A DNA stretch of 64,000 nt from Aplectana chamaeleonis (taxonomy: Eukaryota > Nematoda > Chromadorea > Rhabditida > Cosmocercidae), in contig JAPDOI010001211.1 in the NCBI GenBank assembly GCA_029168955.1, positions 1-64,000 on the forward strand, in the 5' to 3' direction. Below are positions 25,040 to 34,559 of the stretch, one piece after another; within the stretch, counting starts at the first letter, position 1, and each line of letters starts with the position of its first letter. Made by a program: the position numbers and the translations under genes. The notes under the pieces were generated by a model. That model did not search any database and was not told where the DNA came from. It saw only the letters and a list, made by a program, of their open reading frames with translations.

Positions 25040-26376
25040 AGAAAGACCACCTGATTGCATTGAAGACATTTTTCCAACTGGATTCACAAGTAAGGATTGG
25101 TTCAGTTCCGGTATAAAAAGACATTTAAAAAAAACCATGAGTTCTCTGAGGATAGATCTTGTTTGAAGACCAAATGTTTGTATATTCTATGTGAAACTCA
25201 GAATCTAAACAATCGTCACCGCTGTCTTCCACGATGCCAGAAAGTCCTCACTCCATCACTGAGTGCGAATGAACCGAGATTTTCTAGAACAATTCCGAGA
25301 ACAGGAGCTGCATGGAAAGTCAAAAGGAGTAATAATGTTGTTTCTATTCTGGACCGACCCGAGACGCTCATTTCAGAAGCCAATCTCATTAGGGTTACAG
25401 GAGTTGGGCAGTAAGCCTTGGATTTAGCGACAGCATGCGTGTGACGTAAGATGGGGCCGGCGGAGGTTCAAGGCGGAGCTTCTCACCCGGCTCTATGCCA
25501 ACCAGAAAACCACTGAAATTCTTCCCTGGAAGAAATGCGAAACTGAAACTCGAGAAAAATGACGTCATCAGTTGCTATGGCGTGCATCATGCCATGGGAG
25601 AATCGCCCTAAGGTTTTTTTCAACAGGGAGACAGCCGGAATAGGATAAGGGTGAGGAAAACAAGGATAAAAGGGTTAACTCGAAACGTTGCCGATGAATT
25701 CCGCTGCAAATTGGAATGGTGAGACGACGCGAGGAATAGATAATGTGTGAAACTTCTGAACAAACATGCTAGTCGTCTAGGGTTCCAGCAATGAACTTCT
25801 CTGAATTCTTAGTATTATTCAAATGTTGCAGGGCTCAAAATAAGATTTTTGATAAGCAAGTCGCAGGTGAATTTGCTGATTCGTATGAAATTACGTTTTT
25901 GAAGAATAAACTAGCTAGTCTGTAGCCTACAAATACCCTTTTTACTATATACAGTACCGTTCATATCTTTTGGTGATTGGGCGCGCTAGAGCGACGGAGC
26001 GTGGCGTTTGGCGCCGCTTTTGATTAACTCGCTTCAAAGTCGTTTAATCCGAAAATGGAAGTCAGATTTGGAATCAGCATCAAAACTGCCACCTACAGAG
26101 TAAAATTCTGAAATAGATCTCAATGGAAGGTGTTGAGCAACGTTGGCCTTCCTGTGACCCTCTTGTGCAAATGGGGCTCATTCAGTGTTGCGATAAGTAT
26201 TTTACCGACATTTCCTCGTATCTAGCACATTCATATACTATTTTTTTCCTCCAAATTTCTTCGGAACCATTTTGAAACCGAAAAAAAAGGAAATTACATT
26301 GAAAAGTCATTTGTTCTAACAGGTTGAGGATCCAACAAAGACTAAACCACAAACTTCTTCTATTTGAGTAGAAATA
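25040..26376. other. No recognisable gene
   Basis: A 105-codon plus-strand frame at 25097-25414 has no motif I know. TATACAGTACCG near 25950 resembles the end of a TA-targeting element, but I found no partner end. Confidence 0.35.
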
Positions 26377-26471
26377 ATGGCGAACACTGTATCACTTTAT
26401 GCCGAATTCGAGGAAGTCAAACCTGAATTTACCAGAATTAGGAACTCTTTGCTGCTGCCGGACAATTTGAG
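26377..26471 (+). CDS. Possible first coding exon, unassigned
   Basis: An ATG opens 31 coding-like codons (MANTVSLYAEFEEVKPEF at the start, then a basic and leucine-rich stretch), ending at GAG followed by GTGAGT, a canonical splice donor. The amphipathic, charged composition and the donor are what set it apart from neighbouring noise. I do not recognise the family, and I could not find a convincing second exon downstream. It may be the start of a retroelement gag-like or host gene, or chance. Confidence 0.25.
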
Positions 26472-26479
26472 GTGAGTTT

Positions 26480-27660
26480 TTAGTACGAGTTGAAAATTTC
26501 GATTAAACACGCGAACGAATTTCACACTCTGTACATTACGACTTACACAACTTTTCTCTAGAACATGATCATTCTTTTCTGAAACGTGAACTCGTTTCAC
26601 TGAACATTGTGGCGAATACTACTTTTCTATGAATTTCATGCGTTTTTTAATTCACCTACCATATTTCGTTCTGCGCTTGGACGCCTGCCAATGCTCAAAA
26701 ACACTGTTTGCGGCCAACATCGTGTTTGAGTCTCTTGAGAAAAATGTTTGTGATAGCCCTAACTTGAAGACATTATACACGCTCACAAACATGACCGAGA
26801 TATCAGCATAAATTGGCTCGCACGGCACCAAACATGTCGTCACCGACTCTTGAAGCGCTGAAAACCATCTAGGTTAACAATATTAGGCTATATTTGAGCT
26901 ATCCTGTCTCGCACGCCCTATTTTCCCACCCCTTGGAGGAACAGAATGAAAAATCAAACTTGAAAAACTTGTGGTAGTTGGGAGTGATACTACTACCAGA
27001 AGGGAGTGCGCGAAAGAAGCATCTTGATTTACTTGAATAAGACATGCCTGTTTATCGATAAATCCTCCATTTCAAATGCCAGGTGGACTAGAGCGGCGTT
27101 CTTGAAAATGCACGAGAATTAATCGGCATTTAGACATGTTCAGGTGAATCGAGCTGTTTCTTTCGTAAATCCACTCCCAGTTGATAGTGCCATCTCCCTC
27201 AGTTATCACGTGTTTTCTCATCTATCGATTCTCATTCTGTTACTAGCTTATACACTGCGGGGGGGGGGGCAAGCGCTGGACAATACAGCCTGTTTTCGAT
27301 TTGGAGGAGTGACAGCAGAGGCGTATCCCGAGGGGGGCTACAAGGGAGGCCCCTGCTCTCCTCCTGCGCTTCCCCCCCAGAGAGAAAGAAACGGAAAAGG
27401 TGGGAAGAAGTCGGAGAAGGTAGTTTACCACAGTAGAGGCCAGAGAAGGCATAGTAGGCCAAACACACGCATCATCATTCACGTCAAGTTTTGTCCCGAT
27501 TTGGCGTGATTTCTCCTGTGATCTATCACGTGCTCAACCGGTGTGAAATGTGCCTCACCTCATTGAGAGCAGCATCGGCCCAACAGCGACGGCCCTGGAC
27601 GGGACTTTGAGTCCCTGAGAGAAAGGGATATTTCTGGAGGAGAGCGGTGATGCCTTCCGG
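26480..27660. other. No recognisable gene; G-run and low-complexity tract
   Basis: A run of ten G at about 27260, then purine-rich sequence at 27310-27420. Overlapping frames on both strands come from this composition. Confidence 0.4.
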
Positions 27661-27664
27661 GGAG

Positions 27665-27895
27665 GGAAGGTGTGACGCCAGAGCTCCGGAGCACTGAAGG
27701 CAGAGCTCCGGGGCCGTGACGTCAGAGCTCCGGGGCCGCGACGTCAGAGCTACGAGGCCGTGACCTCAGAGTCCGGGGCCGTGACGTCAGTGCTCCGCTG
27801 CAGTGACGACAGGGCTTCGGGGCAGTGACGGCAGGGCTTCAAGTTAGTGACAGGAGGGCTTCAAGGCAGGGACGGCAGGGCCTCGATCAAGCCAA
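27665..27895 (+). repeat. GC-rich minisatellite, unit about 22-24 bp
   Basis: About ten imperfect units of the type GTGACGTCAGAGCTCCGGGG, drifting toward GTGACGGCAGGGCTTC at the right end. It stops a few bases before the next MITE. Confidence 0.8.
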
Positions 27896-27907
27896 GTTGT
27901 CACTTAA

Positions 27908-28514
27908 AGGCATCGTACGCGCTGAAATCCACTTTCCATTTTTTATGCTCAATCCCTTCCTCGGGACCCTGTGAGAACGTACAACGAGCTCGGCTGCTCA
28001 AAAACGTACCATTGTGAGCATAGAGGAAGTGGAAAGTAAGGAATTCCGTCAAAAGGGGCCGGCCCTTCCGTCAGTCATTTGGCACTTTCGCAATATTTGA
28101 GCAGAACGTCGCGTCGCTAAGTACAGGGCATGCCACTGTACGCTGACGCACCGTCGGGCAAAAGTGGCATTATCGACTGGAAATTTCTCGTTGCACAACG
28201 AGCGAGGACGATGTGCAGGACCCAGGTGAGTATTTTTGTTAGTCAGTGCAAGTCAGTGCAGTCAGTGCATTGTAGTCGTCGGCGAATTGTTTCCAACGCT
28301 GCGCCAATGGACAAATTGTAGAACTGCTCCTTGCGCCATCCGCGTAACTATCCCGAGTCGATGCCGGCGCGAATTTCAAACGATTTGCAGAAGGTTTTTA
28401 AAACGGTTCTTTCTTGAAAACTTAACGTTTTCGAGGGGCTTTTCGCTAACTTTAGTTACTATAAGGGTGTAACAACTCAAAAACGAGACATGGTTTTCAG
28501 CGCGTACGATGCCT
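27908..28514. mobile_element. AGGCA-family MITE, copy 4 (perfect ends)
   Basis: A 607-bp element with perfectly matching 20-bp termini AGGCATCGTACGCGCTGAAA in inverted orientation. TTAA flanks it on both sides (27904-27907 and 28515-28518). The intact ends make it the youngest-looking member here. Sequence starting at about 38709 resembles its left half. Confidence 0.9.
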
Positions 28515-28884
28515 TTAAGCGGTAGCCCCCTCCCCGATTGAGGATGGGGGTTAGCACCTGTGCTCGAAGGGTTGCCCCCTGTAGAGCTGCGCTAGCCCCC
28601 TCCAGTGTATGAGAGAGTAGAAAGCACAGGCGTGCGAGACGGGAGTGTTCAAAATCTGTCATGCTGAATGGTTTTTAGCGCTTCAAATAGTGGCCGTACG
28701 GGCCTATTTATGCTATTATCTCGGTCATGTTTGCGAGCATAGCTTCGTTGGGTGGAGCCAGGTACCCCACCGACCTTCACATCTGGGCAAGTGATGAGGG
28801 GGGGAGAAACCCTCATCATTCAGAAAACAGGTAACTACCGGGGAAACGCCCGAAAAAGAATGAAAGTGTCATTCATGCAGTCAT

Positions 28885-29140
28885 TTCTAAGATTTGATGA
28901 GTGTCAATGCCGGTTTTTCGTCCATAACTTTTTTTGTGCTTGGAGATGGATGTTTTTGAAATTCCCATGACATTCTGCGTCGACTAGTGTTTCCAGGCTG
29001 AAAAAAAAATTCTCTCAATCCTCCAGCCTAATTCATTTTACGGAACACCAGTTTTTCGTCTAGAACTCTTTACCGTTAAAGACAGGGCTCTGTTGAAAAT
29101 TGTTTTGGAATCCACGTCAAATTCTGCGTCGAATGCTGTA
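28885..29140 (+). repeat. Diverged tandem duplication, period about 140-150 bp
   Basis: GTTTTTCGTC followed by ATTCTGCGTCGA appears at 28912-28983 and again at 29050-29132, with the sequence between only loosely conserved. Confidence 0.55.
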
Positions 29141-29228
29141 TGGGGTTCCTAACTTTGCTTGCCCCATAAGCCGGCCTGGGCGGTGGAGCCGAGCTCCATA
29201 GTATTCTCCGTAGGGTGCTCTCGCCTCT

Positions 29229-29750
29229 ATGGCTCAGACGTTCCCCGTTGTCTACAGGACGTCGACCCGCCCAGAACGAGTCACCGCTGGCGAACAGGCA
29301 GCTCTTCTGACGTCCCGGTGTGCTGTTGAGCAGGGAGCGACGGGCTGTTAAACAGCCTATCGACCAGCGATCTCGCCAAGTGCCACAAATCGACCCAGAC
29401 CAAGTTGTTGTCTACAGGACGTCGATTCGGGATGTCTACGGCTGCGCAGGTCGATGGGCTGTTCTACAGAACATTCACGAAGAGGGGCGGTGGCAGCGTC
29501 AATCAAGCGTTTGGTTATGTAAGATTCGCGATCCGTTTTTCTATGAGGCTGTAGACTCCTATAGTAATTCTCTTCATTTTTCGATTATGTGAGATCTGTG
29601 ATTCGTTTTTTAATAACGTCTTTCCGTGGGAGGGGTGTTGGTGACCTACCGAGAGGCGCACCTCGCGGAGTTCCCCGTGGTGGACCCGAAAGCCTCCTTG
29701 GTTTACGGAGCTTTCAGCAACCGACTTCGTAGGCAGATTTCGGTTTTTTC
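29229..29750 (+). other. Coding-like remnant, unassigned
   Basis: A frame from ATG at 29229 reads through V-V-Y-R-T-S-T-R and stops at about 29350. A second frame repeats V-V-Y-R-T-S-I-R after the identical DNA word GTTGTCTACAGGACGTCGA (29247 and 29407). Further on, around 29641, another frame reads EFPVVDPKASLVYGAF. GC content and codon character are higher than in the surroundings. This could be a broken gene or retroelement piece. I recognise no family. Confidence 0.25.
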
Positions 29751-30161
29751 ATCCGTTTATGTGTGTCATTTGCGTCGTTTTTTAGATGTTTGACAGGAAT
29801 CTCTGATCATTCGGTGGTGTTTATTTTCCCTAATTCCCATCCATGTTGTCAATACACGAGGAGGGGTAAATGTAACTAGAAGAAAAATGTAGATTTAAAA
29901 AAATAAGCGTAGTTACCCGATATCACCTTTTCTGGTTGACAAGGGAAGGCATTGTAGCGTAGCTCGGAATGAGCGAAATGGAGTACATTGCTGCGTGCTC
30001 AAAAAGATCGCCGCATTCAATGCGTGTCGAATATGTATCCAACTCGAGTGACCACACCCATTGAAAGGGTGTATTGCAGGGCTACGTGCTCCAAACAGAA
30101 GCACGTGCTGCAAAATTTACTCGCAGGAGAGCACGTGCTGCATGGTAGTCCAGTGTTATAG
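29751..30161. other. No gene; GCACGTGCT reiteration
   Basis: GCACGTGCTGCA-type words recur at about 30060-30145, just before the mariner element. Confidence 0.4.
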
Positions 30162-30163
30162 TA

Positions 30164-31416
30164 CCAGGCCGTCCAATAATTCCTGTCCGAAAATTTTCAA
30201 AATTCTATAATTTTCCTTAAAAGTGTTATAATATCAGGCAAGTGTAAGAACCTTCTAGAAGGTTCTCCAAAGTTCTACGCTAGGGGTATATAAGGCGCAG
30301 TCGCCGCGTCTAGCTACCAGTACGAGCTAAAATGGACCAAGGTCGAATTCGTGCGTTCGTGTACTACGAGTGGCTGCTGAACAACGACACGGGCACCGCT
30401 GTCGCCAACATATGCAGAGCGTGCAAGGAGGATGCAGTGTCCCAAAGCACAGTCAGCCGCTGGTTCAATCGTTTCGAGAGCGGCGACACGAGCCTCGAGG
30501 CTAGGGAGCACAGCGGGAAGCCTTCTATGGTGGATGATGACGAAGTCCGTCGCTGTATCAAGGAGAAACCGGAAGCCACCACCCGTGAACTGGCGACGAC
30601 GCTCGGCTGCAGCAAGCCCACCATCCACAATCGACTCAACTTACTCGGCTACCACAAAGTTCTGGCCCGTTGGATCCCCCACCGTCTGACGGACGCCAAC
30701 AAGCAGAGCCGCGTGGCCGTCTGCCAGTCCCTCATCCTTCGTCCGCATCACAAGGAGTTTCTCGAGGACCTGTTTACTGGGGATGAGAGCTGGGCCCTCT
30801 GCGACAACGTCGCCCGCCGTGCCGTCTAGATCCCGCGCGGAGAAGAGCCGCCGACGACGCCGAAAGCCGACCTGCACGCGCTGAAGATCATGCTCTGCTG
30901 CCGGTGGGACACCAAGGGCATGCTGTACTTCGAGCTGCTCCCGCAAAGCAGGACGGTCACCGCCTCCATCTACACCGAGCAGCTCGAGAAACTAGCCGCC
31001 ACCATCCGAGGAAAGCGTCCCCGAAGGGCCTCGGTCCACCTGCTGCACGACAACGCGCGCCCCACGTGGCGATGGAGTCCCAGCAGAAGTTGGCGACGCT
31101 CGGCTGGGAGACGGTTGCCCATCAGCCGTATTTCCCGGACCTCGCCCCTCCGACTACCACTTGTTCCGCCCGCTGAAGCACCATTTAGCCGGAAGAAAAT
31201 TCACCAACTACGACAACCTCAAATCCGACATCGCGGATTTCTTCGAGTCGCAGCCCCCGGAGTTCTGGGCGAAGGGCATCGGCGACCTGCCCAATCAATG
31301 GGACACTGTTGTGGATAACTGTGGTGATTATATTGTTGATTAGACATGTTCTTCAATAAAGTTGAAAAGAATTAAAAATGGTGAAATTTCCGGACAAGAA
31401 TTATTGGACAACCTTG
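30164..31416 (+). mobile_element. Mariner element, full length
   Basis: 1253 bp with inverted termini CCAGGCCGTCCAATAATTC and (inward from the right) CAAGGTTGTCCAATAATTC, both continuing into a TGTCCG block. TA lies on each side (30162-30163 and 31417-31418). It carries one transposase frame in the expected place, so this is a complete autonomous-type element that has lost function. Length, TA target and D,D34D transposase all fit mariner. The protein resembles the Hsmar1/cecropia-like group that includes the hookworm element bandit; the subfamily is my inference. Confidence 0.93.
30332..31343 (+). pseudogene. Mariner transposase, inactivated
   Basis: The normal product binds the inverted termini and cuts and pastes the element at TA. 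The N-terminal 110 or so residues carry the two helix-turn-helix regions (QSTVSRWFNRFESGD; then CSKPTIHNRLNLLGYHKV). The catalytic domain shows GDESW near residue 150 (first D), LLHDNARP (second D) and the third D in the D-Y-H motif 34 residues on. The reading frame is broken three times: an in-frame TAG at 30827-30829, where relatives usually have tryptophan, and two apparent single-base losses near 31060 and 31147. The start is the first ATG after the left terminus, giving the family's usual N-terminus. The last block runs on to a TAG at 31341-31343. All three catalytic aspartates survive. The element cannot make an active enzyme as written. Confidence 0.93.
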
Positions 31417-31628
31417 TATCTACGCAATACGAGTAGACCAATCAACACTGAATTACTGCGCAATCGAAATGGAAATTGAGAGTTGCATGGCGAAGAAGGT
31501 CTTTTTTTCACAAAACGGAGAAGTTTGCGACTATGTAGACCAGCTTAATCTTCTAGTAACGCCAAGAGCCGGAATACACCAAAAAAGGGCGCGTGCACTC
31601 GGGATTGTCTGCCCCCTCACCACTCGTA

Positions 31629-31875
31629 CAGGCCATAAAACGGCCAAAGTCTCACCGTCGACTGCATACCACGCGCTGCTTGACCGCACGCGCGTCGGAA
31701 GCAGACGAGTTTTGCCCGCCGCGCGACGAGTTCCGGTCGCCGCGCTACGTTTCGGCCTCTGCGCGGCGGCCGAAACTCGTCGCGCGGCGGCAAAACTCGT
31801 CTGCTTTCGACGCGCGTGCGGTCGCGCGCGCGTGGTACGCAGTCGACGGTGAGACTTTGGCCGTTTTATGGCCTG
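31629..31875. mobile_element. CAGGCCATAAAACGG MITE, copy 1
   Basis: A 247-bp palindromic element with TA on both sides (31627-31628 and 31876-31877). Its arms begin CAGGCCATAAAACGGCCAAA and continue through CTCACCGTCGACTGC. It pairs almost end to end, including CGAGTTTTGCCGCCGCGCGA-like blocks. Tc1/mariner-type target. A shorter copy is at 33645-33819. Confidence 0.88.
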
Positions 31876-31879
31876 TACA

Positions 31880-32808
31880 CTCTATCGATTTGTATGCCTG
31901 ATTTTGTGCGCGTTTTTGGTGAATGTGCACGCGCACTTTCAATGGTGCATGCCGACAAAGTATACGCAAGTGGGGTGTTAACAAGTTATTTTTGGGGGAA
32001 AACAGTTATAAGGGGAAAACTGCCACTTTGCTAGCCGAACTTGGTTTGAAGGTCCAAAGCGCGGTAGATCCTCAAAACACTTTTTGTCGGAGAATCTTAC
32101 GGAAATTTTGAAAACAAAACACTTTCGATCAATATCCTTCTCCCAACATAAAAATTTTCCCAGCGGAAAGCCTGTAATTTATTGGTAGAGGTCTTGTTAG
32201 CTCATGAAGTTTGAGGCACAAAAAAGACGGAAAGACGGAAAACTTGAGGTGGTAAAAATGACTTCCATTCTTCAAATTAGGGTGAGAAGGCAACCTTCAC
32301 CTTTTTGTCCGTCAACCCATCCAACAACCTTCACTTCTCGGACCGCTGTCTCCACCTCAACGAAGCTATGTTTGCGAGCGTGTGCGCTGCTTTTAAGGAG
32401 CATAACGGCGTTGAGAAAAAGTATTTAAACTCATGCTCAGGAACAACAATTGGCTTTGAAAAACATTCCACTGGGCAGGGTCGGCCTCCTTGGGTTCAGT
32501 AGTTATCATCAACACCGGCACAGCTCTATCATTGCCACGCTTTGACGCCCGTGCGATCCTCAGCAGTGGTTTTTATCGAATCAGACAATCAATTGGGCAG
32601 ATTCTTGCCCGACAAAGATTTCCGAAAGTTTCCGACAACTATTCAGGCTGAGCAGAGGGGCTTCACGGCGCGGCGCGACCACATGATGGGCTCCCTAATT
32701 GATTGATCATCGCGGTCAATCAATACGGCTGACCATCGTAAGGTGGCGCCGTGCCTCTGCTCAGACCAAAAGGGTCGCGCCGCGGCGCGATGCCGCTCTG
32801 CTGAGGCC
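31880..32808. other. No recognisable gene
   Basis: Unassigned sequence between elements. Short frames only. A GGTCGCGCC / GGCGCGACC pairing occurs at about 32673-32780. Confidence 0.4.
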
Positions 32809-32811
32809 TTA

Positions 32812-33107
32812 GGGGTATGGTATACTTTTGCGACACACGGTCGCGTCGCTCTGCACAGCGACAGCGACCGCCTCGCGTCCTTTAAATCTGTTGCTGTCGC
32901 AGTGCACTGCACAGCGACAGCGACAGTGGTAGCGACAGGCTATGGCACATTTGCAGTATGTCAGCCCTCCGCGACACGTCGCTGCGACCCACACGCGACA
33001 TCTGTTCCTACGACCACCGTTGCCGCTGCTCCGATGCGGGTCCCGCCACGATTTGTGTTAGATTGCATGCCTGTCGCTCATTACAGCGACAAAGTATACC
33101 ATAGGCC
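32812..33107. mobile_element. PIF/Harbinger-like MITE (GTATAC ends)
   Basis: 296 bp with termini GGGGTATGGTATACTTT and (inward from the right) GGCCTATGGTATACTTT, and TTA on both sides (32809-32811 and 33108-33110). The interior is rich in GCGACAGCGACA words. A related right end is at about 23700-23752. Confidence 0.85.
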
Positions 33108-33110
33108 TTA

Positions 33111-33581
33111 GGCGGCGTTCAGACTTTTCGCAGGGCGCCACGATGTCATCCGTCAGTGCGACGCAGAAATCGCATCGCGCAGGTATAGGTGTAAACGCTG
33201 CGCGAACGCTGGGTGATTACGCGCAATCGCGTACGTACGTAATTTCTTGTAGGCAAGCCTTTCTTCTAGCAATACCAACTGTTTTTTCGTATTCCTTCAA
33301 GTGCATGTGTCCCTGGATACGCTTATCTTATTCTTTTCATATTTGGATTTGGTTGTTCTAATGGCAGAACACTGAAACACTACGCGTTTGCCATCGCACG
33401 ACGTCCATCGCGTCGCGTTGCATTGCAAGGCGACGTCGCGCGAAGGCAAATTGCGCGTCATTTCGAATGTGGCGAGCCTCTTCACTGTCAACACCCAGCG
33501 ACGACGACGTCGCTTGATCGATGCACAGGCTAATTATAACATCGCGTCGCGCCGCGAGTGAACTCTGAACGCCGAGCCGCC
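33111..33581. mobile_element. PIF/Harbinger-like MITE (GGCGGC ends)
   Basis: 471 bp starting right after the TTA of the preceding element. Left terminus GGCGGCGTTCAGACTTTTCGC; the right terminus read inward is GGCGGCTCGGCGTTCAGAGTT. TTA flanks both sides (33108-33110 and 33582-33584). It is distantly like 3446-3580, sharing TTCAGAGT near the ends and many CGCGTCGC words. Confidence 0.8.
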
Positions 33582-33644
33582 TTAGGGACCGACCTTGCCC
33601 AGTGTAATATTTTTAAAGCATTTTTGCCTTTGAAAACGCACGTA

Positions 33645-33819
33645 CAGGCCATAAAACGGTCAATGTCTCACCGTCGACTGCGTACCATGCGCGAGCAGCG
33701 GAAGCGAACGAGTTTTGGCAAACAGCGCGCGGCGGCCAAAACTCGTTGCTCGACGCGCGTGCGGTCGCGCAGCGCGTGGTACGTAGTCGACGGTGAGACA
33801 TTGGCCGTTTTATGGCCTG
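33645..33819. mobile_element. CAGGCCATAAAACGG MITE, copy 2
   Basis: A 175-bp palindrome with TA on both sides (33643-33644 and 33820-33821) and the same arms as 31629-31875 but a shorter centre. It is an internally deleted relative or separate subfamily. Confidence 0.88.
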
Positions 33820-33879
33820 TAGATCCGTTCTATCGATTCTGCTCAAACAATGGGAGCAGCGGACAACTGGCAAAAACTC

Positions 33880-34555
33880 GCTAGTTGCTCGACAGCTGGA
33901 TGACAACTGACATTAAGTTGGCCAATGGCAAATAGTAGGCCGAGAGTTGGCTTACATTCATTATGCCAGGTAAAGCTAGCGGCGGACGGCTGGCGAATAT
34001 GTGTCAGTTTCCTGACAGCTGGGCGATGGCTGGCATTTAGCTGGCACTTGGCAATTACGATGCCGACAGGTGGCTCATCTTTGGCATTTCAGATATGTAC
34101 AGTTGACCGCAATGTTAAAAGGACATGGTGCGGTTGCGGACTCGCACTAAAACTACGGTAGAATCTGGCACTTTGCCAGATTTTGTCATCGATCGGCGCC
34201 AATCGTCGTCTCTCTGCTCACGAGAATATCAACTGTGGCGCCGATCGATGACGAAATCTGGCAAAGTGCCAGATTCTACCGTAGTTTTAGTGCGAGTCCG
34301 CAACCGCACCATGTCCTTTTAACATTGCTGTCAACTGTAGTGCCAGCGGCGCACAGCTGGCGAAAATGTGCCACTTGCCTGGAAGCTGCGTGTTAACTTG
34401 CATTTAGCTGGCAACGATAATCACACCTCGAAATGAATGAGAGCATCAAGCCGCAGTTATCCATGAATCGGCAATCGGTTGGCGCCTAATCTCCCAGTTG
34501 CATTTGTTTGGCGCCGAGTCGCCATTAAGCTGGCACTTGACAGGGTAAACGACTA
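33880..34555 (+). repeat. Degenerate AGCTGGCA repeat tract
   Basis: Words such as AGCTGGC, GCTGGCATTTAGCTGGCA, TTGGCA and GCCAGCGGC recur irregularly on both sides of the nested MITE at 34100-34337, giving a decayed minisatellite of no fixed period. Confidence 0.6.
34100..34337. mobile_element. Tc1/mariner-like palindromic MITE, copy 2
   Basis: A 238-bp near-perfect palindrome with TA on both sides (34098-34099 and 34338-34339). Termini are CAGTTGACCGCAATGTTAAA and (inward from the right) CAGTTGACAGCAATGTTAAA. Arms of about 100 bp, including AATCTGGCACTTTGCCAGAT, pair with few mismatches. It interrupts the AGCTGGCA tract and is the compact relative of 2935-3417. Confidence 0.92.
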
Positions 34556-34559
34556 AACG

